Shown: positions 18,041-27,433, counted from the first letter of the stretch. The stretch is DNA of 64,000 nucleotides from an uncultured Alistipes sp. (GCA_947367255.1 CANBCZ010000004.1:52945-116944); one strand, 5' to 3'. Notes: generated by a model from the sequence alone, not told the origin. Numbers and translations: made by a program.

Positions 18041-18041
18041 T

Positions 18042-18157
18042 GAGTGACAAAAAAGCGAATTTCTGCGTTACTCTCGGCTCGAAAATCCTCATTTACGTCA
18101 AGTAAACTGCGGTTTTCTCGCCTTCGAAAGCCTTGAAATTCATCTTTTTATTCACTC
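18042..18157. repeat. Family 2 palindrome, copy K
   Basis: Arms GAGTGA ... TCACTC and GAATTTC ... GAAATTC enclose the boxes CTGCGTTACTCTCGG and AAGCCTTGAAAT. It starts one base after the purC stop and lies between purC and the facing SulP gene. Confidence 0.75.
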
Positions 18158-18182
18158 CCTATCTCGGTTTCGGGTAAAATAG

Positions 18183-18217
18183 AAAAGGATTGGTTCATCG
18201 AACCAATCCTTTTTTTT
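18183..18217. terminator. Bidirectional rho-independent terminator (purC / SulP gene)
   Basis: AAAAGGATTGGTTC-ATC-GAACCAATCCTTTT, a 14 bp perfect stem followed by more Ts on the plus strand and a T-rich tract on the minus strand. It can end both converging transcripts. Confidence 0.9.
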
Positions 18218-18232
18218 GTAGCTAATCGCCTA

Positions 18233-19918
18233 TTACTTTGCCACCTCAAAGGCGCGATCGACAGCCTTATGGATAGTGTCGAGGATATTCTTCTTGCCGA
18301 GTTTGGCAACGATACCGCTGCGGTCCAGAGAGCGGAAGACATTCTCGTTTACTCCAGACAGGACAATCTTACGACCGCTGGCGAGCGACGAGTCGATAAA
18401 TATCTCGAGGTTATGCAGACCCGTAGCGTCGATAAACGATACCTTACGCATGCGGATAATGCGCACCTTGGCATTTGAGCGGTTACGAGCCATCTCTTCG
18501 AACTTGTTCGCAATACCGAAGAAGAACGGACCGTCAATCTCGTATACCTCGATAAAGTCAGGTAGAGTGATCTTCTCATCATCAGCCTCACCGTCGTTGT
18601 GAACATCGAGTTCGTTAGTAAGTACAGAGATGCTTGTGTTCTCCATAATTCGGCGCATAAAGAGCACTACAGCGAGTACAAGACCAATCTCGATAGCGAT
18701 TGTAAGGTCGAAGATAACTGTCAGCAGCAGTGTTGTAAAGAGGATTGCGATATCCGAGCGCGACTGGAGACACATAGAGCGGATAGTTCTCCAGCCACTC
18801 ATATTGTATGACACCATAATCAGCACACCTGCAAGGCACGGCATAGGGATAGCACCTACAAGACCACCGAGCAGCAGCAGTACGCAGAGCAGAACTATTG
18901 TATGAACAACGCCCGCGACAGGGGTACGACCACCGTTGTTGATATTTGCCATAGTACGGGCAATAGCACCTGTTGCAGGGATACCGCCGAAGAATGGAAC
19001 GACGATATTTGCGATACCCTGACCGATAAGCTCGGTATTTGAGTTGTGCTTGTCGCCGATAACACCATCTGCAACCATTGCCGAGAGCAGTGACTCGATA
19101 GCACCCAGCATAGCGATAGTAAAGGCTACAGGGAGCAGTGACTGCATAGTCGAGAAGATTGTCTCGCCCTCAGGAATTGATGGCAGACGCCACTCCGGAA
19201 GACCTGAAGGGAGGGTGTAGAGGTCGCCGATTGTAGAGATAGATGTAACACCTGCAAAGCGCTCAAGCAGCCAGCAGACGAGGGTCATAATGACAATAGC
19301 GAGCAGTGAACCCGGAATCTTCTTCGAGAACTTAGGGGTGTAGACGATAATCAGAATACTCAGAATACCCACCGCAAATGACCACCAGTTGATATTGCCG
19401 ATATTCTCGAAGTAGCAGATCCACTTGTCGATAAAGTTTGCAGGAACATTCTCGATGCCCATACCGAAGAGGTCATTCATCTGTGTCGAGAAGATGGTAA
19501 TTGCAATACCGCCTGTAAATCCGACAATAATCGGGTATGGCATAAACTTGATGACACTACCAAGACGGAAGATACCCATCAGCACAAGCAGCACGCCCGC
19601 CATAATGGTTGCAATGGCAAGACCGCCCAGACCGAACTGCTGGATAATGCCGTAGATAATTACGATAAATGCACCTGTAGGACCGCCAATCTGTACCTTT
19701 GAACCACCAAATACAGAGATTAGAAATCCTGCAATAATTGCAGTAACAAGACCCTCTGTAGGACCTACACCTGATGCAATACCGAAGGCAATAGCGAGTG
19801 GAATGGCTACGATACCGACAATAATACCCGCCATAAAGTCCTTCGAGAAGGTGTCGAGGTTGTATCCCTTGAGTGTAGAGAACAACTTCGGACGAAAATC
19901 AATCGAAAAACGACTCAT
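18233..19918 (-). CDS. SulP family anion transporter with STAS domain
   Basis: 561 residues: about 10-12 transmembrane segments (for example FMAGIIVGIVAIPLAIAFGIASGVGPTEGLVTAIIAGFLISVFGGS), the SulP signature GGIPATGAIARTMANINNGGRTP, and a C-terminal STAS domain (about 435-555; IRMRKVSFIDATGLHNLEIFI). SulP proteins move sulfate, bicarbonate or other anions through the inner membrane, often with Na+ or H+. The actual substrate cannot be read from the sequence. The gene is monocistronic. Its -33 region lies inside the terminator of eno. Confidence 0.92.
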   Translation of the reverse strand: MSRFSIDFRPKLFSTLKGYNLDTFSKDFMAGIIVGIVAIPLAIAFGIASGVGPTEGLVTAIIAGFLISVFGGSKVQIGGPTGAFIVIIYGIIQQFGLGGLAIATIMAGVLLVLMGIFRLGSVIKFMPYPIIVGFTGGIAITIFSTQMNDLFGMGIENVPANFIDKWICYFENIGNINWWSFAVGILSILIIVYTPKFSKKIPGSLLAIVIMTLVCWLLERFAGVTSISTIGDLYTLPSGLPEWRLPSIPEGETIFSTMQSLLPVAFTIAMLGAIESLLSAMVADGVIGDKHNSNTELIGQGIANIVVPFFGGIPATGAIARTMANINNGGRTPVAGVVHTIVLLCVLLLLGGLVGAIPMPCLAGVLIMVSYNMSGWRTIRSMCLQSRSDIAILFTTLLLTVIFDLTIAIEIGLVLAVVLFMRRIMENTSISVLTNELDVHNDGEADDEKITLPDFIEVYEIDGPFFFGIANKFEEMARNRSNAKVRIIRMRKVSFIDATGLHNLEIFIDSSLASGRKIVLSGVNENVFRSLDRSGIVAKLGKKNILDTIHKAVDRAFEVAK

Positions 19919-19943
19919 AATGAATTATTTAAGTTTGAGAGCG

Positions 19944-19977
19944 CAAAGGTAGTAAAAAAAAGTGCTGTTTGTTCAAA
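19944..19977 (-). promoter_or_regulatory. Promoter of the SulP gene, overlapping the eno terminator
   Basis: Minus strand TTTG, 22 bases, TACCTTTG. The -33 box lies in the loop side of the hairpin that ends eno (19955-19991), so termination and promotion share the same bases. Confidence 0.6.
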
Positions 19978-19991
19978 AACAGCACTTTTTT
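19955..19991. terminator. Rho-independent terminator of eno
   Basis: AAAAAAAGTGCTGTTT-GTTCAA-AAACAGCACTTTTTT: a strong stem with A/T tracts on both sides, ending 2 bp before the eno stop codon on the plus-strand map (so it follows eno on the minus strand). Confidence 0.85.
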
Positions 19992-19993
19992 AA

Positions 19994-21262
19994 TCAATAT
20001 CCGTATTGGGCACTGTCGCCGAGCCTCTCCTCGATGCGCAGCAGACGGTTGTATTTTGCCGTTCTCTCGCCACGCGACAGCGAGCCGCACTTTATCTCTC
20101 CACAGCCGAGGGCTACGGCAAGGTCGGCAATTGTTGTATCTTCGGTCTCTCCCGAGCGGTGCGACATAATGGTCTTATAGCCGGCGTGTTGAGCCATACG
20201 GACAGCATCAATAGTCTCGGTGAGCGTACCTATCTGATTGGGTTTTATAAGCACTGCATTGGCACACTTTTGAGTAATACCTTTATATATACGTCGCGGA
20301 TTTGTGACAAACAGATCGTCGCCAACTATCTGACAACGCTCGCCAATGGTAGCCGTCAGTGCCTGCCACCCTGCCCAATCATCCTCGGCAAGTGGGTCCT
20401 CTATAGAGTCTATCGGATACCTCTCGACAAGTTGTCGGAGGTAGTCTATCTGCTCGGCTGTCGATAGCTTTATGCCGTGTGACCCCTCGAAACAGCGGTA
20501 GTCGTAGCTCTTCTCGCGGTAGAACTCCGTCGCTGCGCAATCAAGGGCGAAGGTTACATCTCTGCCGGCAGTATATCCCGCACGATTGAGCGCCAGAACC
20601 ATCGTCTGCAGCACATCCTCTATCGACTCAAAGGCTGGGGCAAAGCCTCCCTCATCGCCTACGGTTGTTGAAAATCCTCGGTGGCGCAGCTCCGCCTTCA
20701 GGGCGTGAAATATCTCTGCACCCATCCTCAGCCCCTCGCTGAATGTTGAGGCTTCGATAGGTCTTATCATAAACTCCTGAAATGCCACAGGGGCGTCGGA
20801 GTGTCTGCCGGCGTTGATGATGTTCATCATCGGAACGGGCATTATGTAGGTGGAGGCACCGCCTATGTAGCGATATAGCGGCAGGTGAAGACTCTTTGCG
20901 GCAGCCTTGGCTACGGCAAGCGATACGGCAAGGGTGGCATTGGCGCCCAAATTGGATTTATCTTCTGTCCCATCTATAGCTATCAGCGTACGGTCTATGC
21001 CTCGCTGATCAAGCAGATCCATACCCATAAGCTCGGGCGCAATAATGGTGTCGATATTGTGCAGCGCACGCAGAACACCCTTGCCGTTATACCTGCTTTT
21101 GTCTTTGTCGCGTAGCTCTAAAGCCTCATAAGAGCCTGTAGATGCGCCACTTGGCACAGCTGCACGTGCCGAAAATCCCATCATTGTCACCACCTCTGCC
21201 TCGACAGTAGGCACTCCGCGAGAGTCAAGTATCTCGCGTGATAAAATCTTTGCAATCTTCAT
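19994..21262 (-). CDS. eno: Enolase
   Basis: 422 residues from ATG 21262 ([26 protein letters not shown]); the track start 9 bp upstream is a TTG. Hallmarks are [14 protein letters not shown], the metal ligands in [22 protein letters not shown] and VGDDLFVTN, and the signature [20 protein letters not shown] with [19 protein letters not shown]. It converts 2-phosphoglycerate to phosphoenolpyruvate in glycolysis. Several segments are less canonical than usual, but all catalytic elements seem present. It is divergent from murA; the enolase product PEP is a MurA substrate. Confidence 0.95.
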   Translation of the reverse strand: MKIAKILSREILDSRGVPTVEAEVVTMMGFSARAAVPSGASTGSYEALELRDKDKSRYNGKGVLRALHNIDTIIAPELMGMDLLDQRGIDRTLIAIDGTEDKSNLGANATLAVSLAVAKAAAKSLHLPLYRYIGGASTYIMPVPMMNIINAGRHSDAPVAFQEFMIRPIEASTFSEGLRMGAEIFHALKAELRHRGFSTTVGDEGGFAPAFESIEDVLQTMVLALNRAGYTAGRDVTFALDCAATEFYREKSYDYRCFEGSHGIKLSTAEQIDYLRQLVERYPIDSIEDPLAEDDWAGWQALTATIGERCQIVGDDLFVTNPRRIYKGITQKCANAVLIKPNQIGTLTETIDAVRMAQHAGYKTIMSHRSGETEDTTIADLAVALGCGEIKCGSLSRGERTAKYNRLLRIEERLGDSAQYGY

Positions 21263-21288
21263 ATTTGTCAAAATTGTTTACGGGAAAA

Positions 21289-21320
21289 ATTGCAATTCTT
21301 GCACCAAATTATTACCTTTG
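21289..21320 (+). promoter_or_regulatory. Promoter of murA
   Basis: ATTG, 20 bases, TACCTTTG, 23 bp before the murA ATG. Confidence 0.65.
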
Positions 21321-21343
21321 TATAAGAATATATTTTTTGAGTT

Positions 21344-22654
21344 ATGGCTGTATTCAAAGTTGAAGGTGGTCGCCGTCTTTCGGGCGAGATTACACCGCAA
21401 GGAGCTAAAAATGAGGCACTACAGATTCTCTGCGCAACACTGCTGACAAAGGAGGAGGTGGTAGTGGAGAATATACCTCAGATTATTGATATACTGCAAC
21501 TTATCGACCTGCTGTCGGCAATGGGTGTGGAGGTAAAACGCCTCTCGGAGGATTGTTATTCGTTCCGTGCTGCCGATGTAAATCTCGACTATGTCAAAAG
21601 TGATGACTACCTGCGTCGTTGCTCTCGACTGCGTGGCTCGGTGATGATCCTCGGACCTATGCTCGGTCGTTTCGGTGTGGGTTATATGCCAAAACCGGGT
21701 GGCGATAAGATTGGTCGCCGTCGTCTGGATACCCACTTCCTTGGCTTCCAGAAGCTCGGTGCAGAGTTTGACTACGACGGAGCTGAGAGCCTCTTTGCTG
21801 TTCGAGCAAAGGAGCTGAAGGGTTGCTATATGCTTCTCGACGAGGCTTCGGTTACAGGTACGGCAAATATCATTATGGCGGCGGTGCTTGCCAAGGGTAA
21901 GACCACAATCTACAACGCAGCCTGCGAGCCATATATTCAGCAACTATGCCGTATGCTCTGCCGTATGGGTGCCAAGATTCACGGCATAGGCTCCAATCTG
22001 CTTGAGATTGAGGGCGTGGAGAGCCTCGGTGGAACAACTCACCGTATGCTGCCCGATATGATTGAGGTCGGCTCATTTATCGGTATGGCGGCAATGAATC
22101 GCTCGGAGATAACTATCAAAAATGTATCCTACGACCAGCTCGGCATTATCCCCGCACAGTTTGCACGCCTCGGAATTGCTATGGAGCGTCGTGGTGACGA
22201 TATATTCATTCCACAGCAGGACCACTACTGCGTAGAGAGCTTTATCGACGGCTCGATTATGTCATTTGCCGATGCTCCGTGGCCGGGACTTACCCCTGAC
22301 CTGCTCTCGGTATTCCTCGTTGTGGCAACACAGGCAAAGGGTACAACCCTTATTCACCAGAAGATGTTCGAGTCACGCCTCTTCTTCGTTGATAAACTGA
22401 TAGATATGGGTGCCCAGATAGTCCTCTGTGACCCTCACCGCGCCGTAGTTATCGGTCACGACCACAATGTTCAGCTGCGCGCTGCGCGTATGTCATCCCC
22501 TGATATTCGTGCCGGAGTATCTCTCCTCATCGCCGCTATGAGCGCCGATGGCGTGAGCACCATCCAGAATATCGAGCAGATCGATCGCGGTTATCGAGAT
22601 ATTGAGGGTAGGTTGAATGCGATTGGCGCCAACATCATCCGCACCGAAGAGTAG
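21344..22654 (+). CDS. murA: UDP-N-acetylglucosamine 1-carboxyvinyltransferase, Asp-type active site
   Basis: 436 residues with the inside-out alpha/beta barrel of EPSP synthase relatives: GGRRLSGEITPQGAKNEALQ at the start and SRLRGSVMILGPMLGRFGVGYMPKPGGDKIGRRRLDTH around the active-site loop. MurA moves the enolpyruvyl group of PEP to UDP-GlcNAc, the first committed step of peptidoglycan synthesis. The loop cysteine that fosfomycin alkylates (PGGCAIG in E. coli) is aspartate here (PGGDKIG, Asp121). Such Asp-type enzymes (Chlamydia, Mycobacterium) are active and resist fosfomycin. The stop codon is followed at once by family 1 copy B. Confidence 0.95.
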   Translation: MAVFKVEGGRRLSGEITPQGAKNEALQILCATLLTKEEVVVENIPQIIDILQLIDLLSAMGVEVKRLSEDCYSFRAADVNLDYVKSDDYLRRCSRLRGSVMILGPMLGRFGVGYMPKPGGDKIGRRRLDTHFLGFQKLGAEFDYDGAESLFAVRAKELKGCYMLLDEASVTGTANIIMAAVLAKGKTTIYNAACEPYIQQLCRMLCRMGAKIHGIGSNLLEIEGVESLGGTTHRMLPDMIEVGSFIGMAAMNRSEITIKNVSYDQLGIIPAQFARLGIAMERRGDDIFIPQQDHYCVESFIDGSIMSFADAPWPGLTPDLLSVFLVVATQAKGTTLIHQKMFESRLFFVDKLIDMGAQIVLCDPHRAVVIGHDHNVQLRAARMSSPDIRAGVSLLIAAMSADGVSTIQNIEQIDRGYRDIEGRLNAIGANIIRTEE

Positions 22655-22778
22655 TTTTATCGTGATAACGCGGCATTAGCTGCACATCCCTTAAATCCCC
22701 GAATGGGTAGTACGCTGAGTACAACCCATCCGGGGATTTTTCACGATGCACACCTACTGCCGCGTTCTGACGATAAAA
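22655..22778 (+). repeat. Family 1 nested palindrome, copy B
   Basis: TTTTATCGT starts at the base after the murA TAG; ACGATAAAA ends it. Middle arms AACGCGGCA/TGCCGCGTT pair perfectly, the box GCACATCCCTTAA is present, and the central stem is ATCCCCG-A-ATGGG with CCCAT-C-CGGGGAT around GTAC-GCTGA-GTAC. Confidence 0.9.
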
Positions 22779-22784
22779 CGGATT

Positions 22785-22905
22785 AGTTGTGAAAATACGG
22801 CATTAGCCGCACATCCCTCATATCCCCGAATGGGACGTACATCGAGTACTACCCATCCGGGGATATTTCACGATATGCACCTACTACCGCATTTTGACGA
22901 CAAAA
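22785..22905 (+). repeat. Family 1 nested palindrome, copy C (tandem with B)
   Basis: Same layout six bases after copy B. Arms read AAAATACGG/CCGCATTTT in place of AACGCGGCA/TGCCGCGTT. The central stem is nearly that of B but the inner part is GTAC-ATCGA-GTAC. Its outer ends are the variants TTGTGA and GACGACAA. Confidence 0.85.
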
Positions 22906-22951
22906 CAGTGCATAGAGGTAGCGTGGTGCAGAACTCAGGTTTTGATTTTTT

Positions 22952-23065
22952 CGAGAATAACAGCTATCCGCAAGGATAGTAAAATAGAAAGAGCGGTAGT
23001 GTAAGCTTGCTTACAAACTACTGCTCTTGCTGTTTTTGGTATTGTCACAGACAACGTTATTCTCG
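22952..23065. repeat. Nested inverted repeats near the SGNH hydrolase 3' end
   Basis: Outer arms CGAGAATAAC (22952-22961) and GTTATTCTCG (23056-23065) are perfect. Inside are the hairpin CTATCC-GCAA-GGATAG and a long stem AAGAGCGGTAGT/ACTACTGCTCTT with an inner GTAAGC/GCTTAC. From 23066 to 23173 there are further small hairpins (GCGAAAC/GTTTCGC type, CTTTTTC/GAAAAAG) and a repeated GGGCAGTAC, but no gene. Confidence 0.75.
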
Positions 23066-23173
23066 CAACAGATACGAGCGAAACGGAGTTTCGCAGAAAG
23101 CTTTTTGCACGCCCTGCTTTTTCTCGAAAAAGCGGGCAGTACTATGCGGGCAGTACTGCGCAGTCATTCGGTG

Positions 23174-23779
23174 CTAAAGTGTGGAGAGGACCATTCTCTC
23201 CATAATTGTATAGCACTCGCTATTTGGATGTACGCCATCTTTAGAGAGGGCGGCGGGCAGAGCGCCGTTTTTAGTGGCGAGAGGGGTATAGAAGTCGATA
23301 AATGTGCGATGTTTATGGCTCGCAAAGCGTTTGATGCGGCGATTCATATTGCGGATAGGCTTGACGGGCTCAATCTCCTTGCGCCACGGGTAGCGGTCGG
23401 CAGGAAGGATTGTGCAGAGGATAACCTCGATATTCTTCTCTTCCGCCATCTTTGTCATAATCTTTATATTTTTCATTATCAGGCGGTTAGGAACATAACC
23501 CTTATTCTGTGCGATATCGTTTGTGCCGCCGCAGATAATAACTTTCTCGGGGTGGCGGGCGATGACATCCTTCTCGAAGCGTGCCACCATTTGTGCCGTT
23601 ACCTGACCGCTCTTGCCGCAGTTTACAAAGTTATTCTTTGTGAAAAACTCGGGGTGTCCGCCGTGCTTGGGGCTATCCCAGCTGTCGAAGATAGAGTCTC
23701 CCATAAATACAGCACGCGGCTGGGTGTAAGCTGCTGATATAGAGAGCAGTGCGAGAAGTGTTAATAGTAATCTTTTCAT
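23174..23779 (-). CDS. Secreted SGNH/GDSL-type hydrolase
   Basis: 201 residues from MKRLLLTLLALLSISAAYTQ; the longer track ORF runs back into the upstream gene. After the signal peptide come block I (AVFMGDSIFDSW, nucleophile Ser), block II Gly (VNCGKSGQVTAQM), block III (IICGGTNDIAQ, Asn) and block V (SKDGVHPNSECY, Asp and His). These serine hydrolases remove acyl groups from sugars, lipids or peptides. The ATG overlaps the stop of the CocE-type gene (ATGA), so the two are translationally coupled. Confidence 0.88.
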   Translation of the reverse strand: MKRLLLTLLALLSISAAYTQPRAVFMGDSIFDSWDSPKHGGHPEFFTKNNFVNCGKSGQVTAQMVARFEKDVIARHPEKVIICGGTNDIAQNKGYVPNRLIMKNIKIMTKMAEEKNIEVILCTILPADRYPWRKEIEPVKPIRNMNRRIKRFASHKHRTFIDFYTPLATKNGALPAALSKDGVHPNSECYTIMERMVLSTL

Positions 23780-25545
23780 AGCTGACCAAGTGTAATGGAA
23801 GAGGTGTTGAAGATCTGTACATCGGTTGCGATAAAGTCGGCGGCGGTGCAGTGCCAGAGCTCCACGAACTGCTGTGGTGAGCGCTCGGCAAGCGGATACC
23901 AACTACTTTGTACACAGACCATTATGCGGTGATTCTCCTTAAATGTATGTGCTATGCCCGGCAAGGTAAATGCCACCTCCGTAGCTCTATCTGGTATCAT
24001 TGGTGACGGCGTGCTGAACGAGTTGCGGTAGCGGGCACGCATAATATCGCCACGCACAAGCATCTGATACTGAGGTTTTTTCGCATCGTCATCAGGGAAG
24101 AGGTCGATAATGCGCACAACGAAATCGGCATCAGTAGTAGTGATTGCAACATCCAACTTTACGCTAATATCGCCGACAAATGAGGTATCCTCTGCAAGTG
24201 GCTCGGAGAGGTATGTGACAACATCTGCTCGGTCGGCAGTAAATCGCTGATCCTCAATCATATACTCGCGGCGGCGGTGAACTGTCTGACTATCGTACGG
24301 AACGGGATTTTTAGGGTCAGATGTATAGTTGCAGCAGCGTCGCTCTGTAGGCTTCTCGGCGGTAAGGGTGCCGTTATCGAGGTAGAATGTTCTGCTTGTC
24401 AGAGAGTCGCAGTTGCTTATCCAACTATTTGAGCCTGAGAGGAATATGGACTCATCAGGCATAGTCTCCAAACTGCCTTTACCGCGCAGATAGTACTCGA
24501 AAAATGGGAGTTCGAAGTGGTTGGTATAGTACTTGGTACCTGCCTGCTTGCCGAAGTTGAAGTCGCCGAGTTGTTCAGCATCTCTATTTCTCCACGCGCC
24601 GTGTGCCCAAGGTCCGACAACAAGTCTGCACTCGGTATCGGGCGACTGCTCCTTAATGGCGCGGTAGGTATTCCACGCGCCGAAGCAATCCTCGGCATCG
24701 AACACTCCGCCGACAACAAGCACAGCCGGCTCTATATTATATAGGTAGCGGCGAACATTGCGAGCCTGCCACCACTCGTCGTAGTCGGGGTGCTCGGACA
24801 TAGAGTCCCAGAAGCTCGATGGATGCATAATGGTGCGCAGAGAGTCGCGCGTAGCACTGAGGAAGAAGGCGTACTGGTCGGGAGAGTTGTCGTGCTGACG
24901 GGTCGGTAGCCACTCGGTAGTCGGGGTGTGGTTGGTGTGGCTCATCATCGGCATAAAGTTGAATGAGTCGGAGAGCATCATAACGCCGTTGTGGTGGACA
25001 TCGTCGCCCATAAACCAGTCTGTCACAGGGGCTTGCGGAGATACTGCCTTGACTGCCGGATGACCACACAGAGCGGCATACATAGCATAAAAACCCGGGT
25101 ATGAACAGCCGTAGAAGCCGACGCGACCATTATTGCCTTCAATATTGTTTACAAGCCACTCGACAGTGTCGTAGCTGTCAGTAATTTCGTTTATCGGCTC
25201 TGTCGCAGGGCGGATATTCTCATACTCGCCTTCGCTCATAAATCTGCCGCGAACATCCTGAAAGACAAGGATATAGCCTCGACGCACAAAACTCTGCATA
25301 AGGTAGTTGTTGGAGAGTTGTTTGTTGAACTCTTTACCATACGGGGCGCAAGAGTAGGGTGTTCGTTGCACCAAAATAGGGTGGTTTTTGCCCAGACGCG
25401 GTTTATATATTGTCGTATGCAGACGCACAGAGTCACGCATAGTGATTGTGGTCTCGATCTTCTCGTACTTAAACTCGAGGGGCGCAAAAAAGAGCGCAGC
25501 AGCGACAAGAGCCACTGCTGCGAAAATATAGAGTATACGTCTCAT
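23776..25545 (-). CDS. CocE/NonD family hydrolase (X-Pro dipeptidyl-peptidase S15 type)
   Basis: 589 residues. After an N-terminal signal or anchor (RRILYIFAAVALVAAALFF) there is an alpha/beta-hydrolase domain with the oxyanion/nucleophile region VGFYGCSYPGFYAMYAAL (Ser in GCSYPG), an acid in GGVFDAEDCFGAW and the His in VVGPWAHGAW. A C-terminal jelly-roll domain (from about residue 400; DISVKLDVAITTTDADFVVRIIDLFPDD) completes the S15/CocE layout. Members are Xaa-Pro peptidases, alpha-amino-acid ester hydrolases or acylases. Localisation should be periplasmic. It is followed by the SGNH hydrolase and is 21 bp from corA's end. Confidence 0.88.
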   Translation of the reverse strand: MRRILYIFAAVALVAAALFFAPLEFKYEKIETTITMRDSVRLHTTIYKPRLGKNHPILVQRTPYSCAPYGKEFNKQLSNNYLMQSFVRRGYILVFQDVRGRFMSEGEYENIRPATEPINEITDSYDTVEWLVNNIEGNNGRVGFYGCSYPGFYAMYAALCGHPAVKAVSPQAPVTDWFMGDDVHHNGVMMLSDSFNFMPMMSHTNHTPTTEWLPTRQHDNSPDQYAFFLSATRDSLRTIMHPSSFWDSMSEHPDYDEWWQARNVRRYLYNIEPAVLVVGGVFDAEDCFGAWNTYRAIKEQSPDTECRLVVGPWAHGAWRNRDAEQLGDFNFGKQAGTKYYTNHFELPFFEYYLRGKGSLETMPDESIFLSGSNSWISNCDSLTSRTFYLDNGTLTAEKPTERRCCNYTSDPKNPVPYDSQTVHRRREYMIEDQRFTADRADVVTYLSEPLAEDTSFVGDISVKLDVAITTTDADFVVRIIDLFPDDDAKKPQYQMLVRGDIMRARYRNSFSTPSPMIPDRATEVAFTLPGIAHTFKENHRIMVCVQSSWYPLAERSPQQFVELWHCTAADFIATDVQIFNTSSITLGQL

Positions 25546-25566
25546 AATCGATTGATTAGTACGCTG

Positions 25567-26553
25567 TTACAACCACTTCTTGTAGCGGAAGTAACCCATA
25601 GTAAGACCTGAGGCGAGAATCATCAGACCCAGTGCGAAGATGTAACCCATAGGGATATTCCAGCCGTTTGGCAGAGTCCAAATCCACTCGAGCTCAGGCA
25701 TAAACTTGAAGTTCATACCGTAGATACTTGCCACGAGTGTTGCCGGCAGGAAGACTACGGCAGCCACAGAGAAGATCTTTACCACCTCATTCTGCTCGAT
25801 GTTGATAAGACCGAGTGCCGCATCCTGAATATAGTCCAGACGCTGGAAGGTAAAGTCGGTATGGCTGATAAGTGAGCTTACATCCTTGATCATCAGCTGC
25901 AGACGCGGATAGATATCGTTCGGGAAGCGCTCCGAGCGGTGGATACCCGAGAGTACGCGCTGGCGGTCGAAGATATTCTCGCGCAGCACCATTGTACGCT
26001 CCTGCAGGGTGTTGATGCGGTGGATAACCTCCTTGTCGATGCTATCCTCGCGATTGATATCCTTACTCAGCGTAGATACCTGACGACCGACCATCTCGAC
26101 AAGGTCGGCATCGAAGTCGATACGCACCTCGAGAAGTGAGATGAGGATGTGGTAGCCGGTAGAGTAGTTGCGGTAGTTCATCTGCAGGCGCTTCTCCGCC
26201 TCGCGGAATGTCCGCATATCTGCCTGACGCACAGAGACAAGCACACCCTCGTTCGAGAGGATGAACGACACAGGCTCAACCTTGAACGAGTCGCCACCAA
26301 CGGGAACGAAGAAGTTGCTGTTTGAGATAATGGCATTCTCCGACTCGGAATATTTTGAGGTAGACTCAATCTCCTCGACCTGCTGACGGGTCTGGAGGCT
26401 GATCTCCATAAAGTTCTCCACAGCCTTCTGCTCCTTAATGGTCGGCTGCATCATATCAATCCAGAGGATATCGTCAAAACCCAAATCGTCGAACAGCTCT
26501 GTGTCGGCGTTTCGGATGATTTTGTTGTATTGCTTAAGGTAGATGGTAATCAA
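25567..26553 (-). CDS. corA: CorA family magnesium/divalent cation transporter
   Basis: 328 residues: a long cytoplasmic alpha/beta domain, the stalk helix, then two C-terminal membrane helices with the pore motif YGMNFKFMPELEW between them and a short basic tail (RYKKWL). The GMN sequence is diagnostic. CorA forms a pentameric Mg2+ channel. No ATG fits the expected N-terminus (MITIYLKQYNKII); the start is a TTG at 26553 with a strong Shine-Dalgarno sequence (GGGAGGAAC) seven bases upstream, rare in this phylum. Probably co-transcribed with mqnA, 77 bp upstream. Confidence 0.93.
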   Translation of the reverse strand: MITIYLKQYNKIIRNADTELFDDLGFDDILWIDMMQPTIKEQKAVENFMEISLQTRQQVEEIESTSKYSESENAIISNSNFFVPVGGDSFKVEPVSFILSNEGVLVSVRQADMRTFREAEKRLQMNYRNYSTGYHILISLLEVRIDFDADLVEMVGRQVSTLSKDINREDSIDKEVIHRINTLQERTMVLRENIFDRQRVLSGIHRSERFPNDIYPRLQLMIKDVSSLISHTDFTFQRLDYIQDAALGLINIEQNEVVKIFSVAAVVFLPATLVASIYGMNFKFMPELEWIWTLPNGWNIPMGYIFALGLMILASGLTMGYFRYKKWL

Positions 26554-26630
26554 TTTAGTTCCTCCCTCTCTGTTTTTTGATTAGACTTCATATTCCAGAT
26601 TGGCTTGTGGTGCTACGGCACCTACCCCCT

Positions 26631-27398
26631 TCAGCCGGGATTGACCTTAGGCTCGATCTTCAGCCCAAAGTCCCAGAACTTTTTAAGCGCTTTATGTTTC
26701 TGAGTGTCAAAAAGATAGTCGATGTTGTTTGTCAGGTAGTCGTAGGCATAGTCACGACCGGCATAGTCGCTCTCGAGAATTGCCTCGTAGGTATGCTCGA
26801 CACCGAAAGTTAGTGCACGCTCCAGTGCGTCGTGCACATCGTATGAAAGACCCTTGCGTGCTACCCAAACGGCAAAGACAAATGGCAGGCGGGTCTGGGC
26901 AATCCACTCCTCGGCAAGGTCGTAGGTGTATTTGAAGCGACCCTCATACTCGAAGCACTTGTCGCCGATAATCAGGTAGGCATCGCCCTGCTTCGGACAC
27001 TCCATAACGGAGTAGTCGTCCATAGCGAGCCACTGCGGAGCAATCTTCCAACGATTCTTCGCAAGGTAGCCGCTCAGCTGTACAGAGGTGCGAGAGTGGG
27101 CATCGAGCCAGATGCGCTCGACCTGCTCGATAGGGGTGTTGCTGACGATAACAACAGTTCGTACAGCGCCTACAGCACCTATGCAGTAGTCGGTGATAAT
27201 CTCGGCATCTTTGAGTGTCGGAGCAACAGCGGCAGGAACAAGGGCAAGGTCTACTCTACCCTCGATGAAGTGTTGAACATTTTGAGATGGGGGTGCAAAG
27301 AGCAACTCGGCGCAAAGACAACCTTCGTGCCGAATACCATAGATGAATGGTATCGTATTGAGATACGATATTGCAGCTATTTTTACATTGATACCCAT
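26631..27398 (-). CDS. mqnA: Chorismate dehydratase MqnA
   Basis: 255 residues from ATG 27398 (MGINVKIAAISYLNTIPFIYG); the track ORF extends far upstream through the promoter. The family start ISYLNTxPF and FAPPSQNVQHFIEGRVDLALVPAAV are typical of MqnA. It removes water from chorismate to give 3-enolpyruvyl-benzoate, the first step of the futalosine route to menaquinone. mqnB and mqnD lie together 24 kb away; mqnC and mqnE are not in the window. Confidence 0.9.
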   Translation of the reverse strand: MGINVKIAAISYLNTIPFIYGIRHEGCLCAELLFAPPSQNVQHFIEGRVDLALVPAAVAPTLKDAEIITDYCIGAVGAVRTVVIVSNTPIEQVERIWLDAHSRTSVQLSGYLAKNRWKIAPQWLAMDDYSVMECPKQGDAYLIIGDKCFEYEGRFKYTYDLAEEWIAQTRLPFVFAVWVARKGLSYDVHDALERALTFGVEHTYEAILESDYAGRDYAYDYLTNNIDYLFDTQKHKALKKFWDFGLKIEPKVNPG

Positions 27399-27433
27399 CA
27401 CCATCCATAGTTGTTCACTATTAATTACACAAG

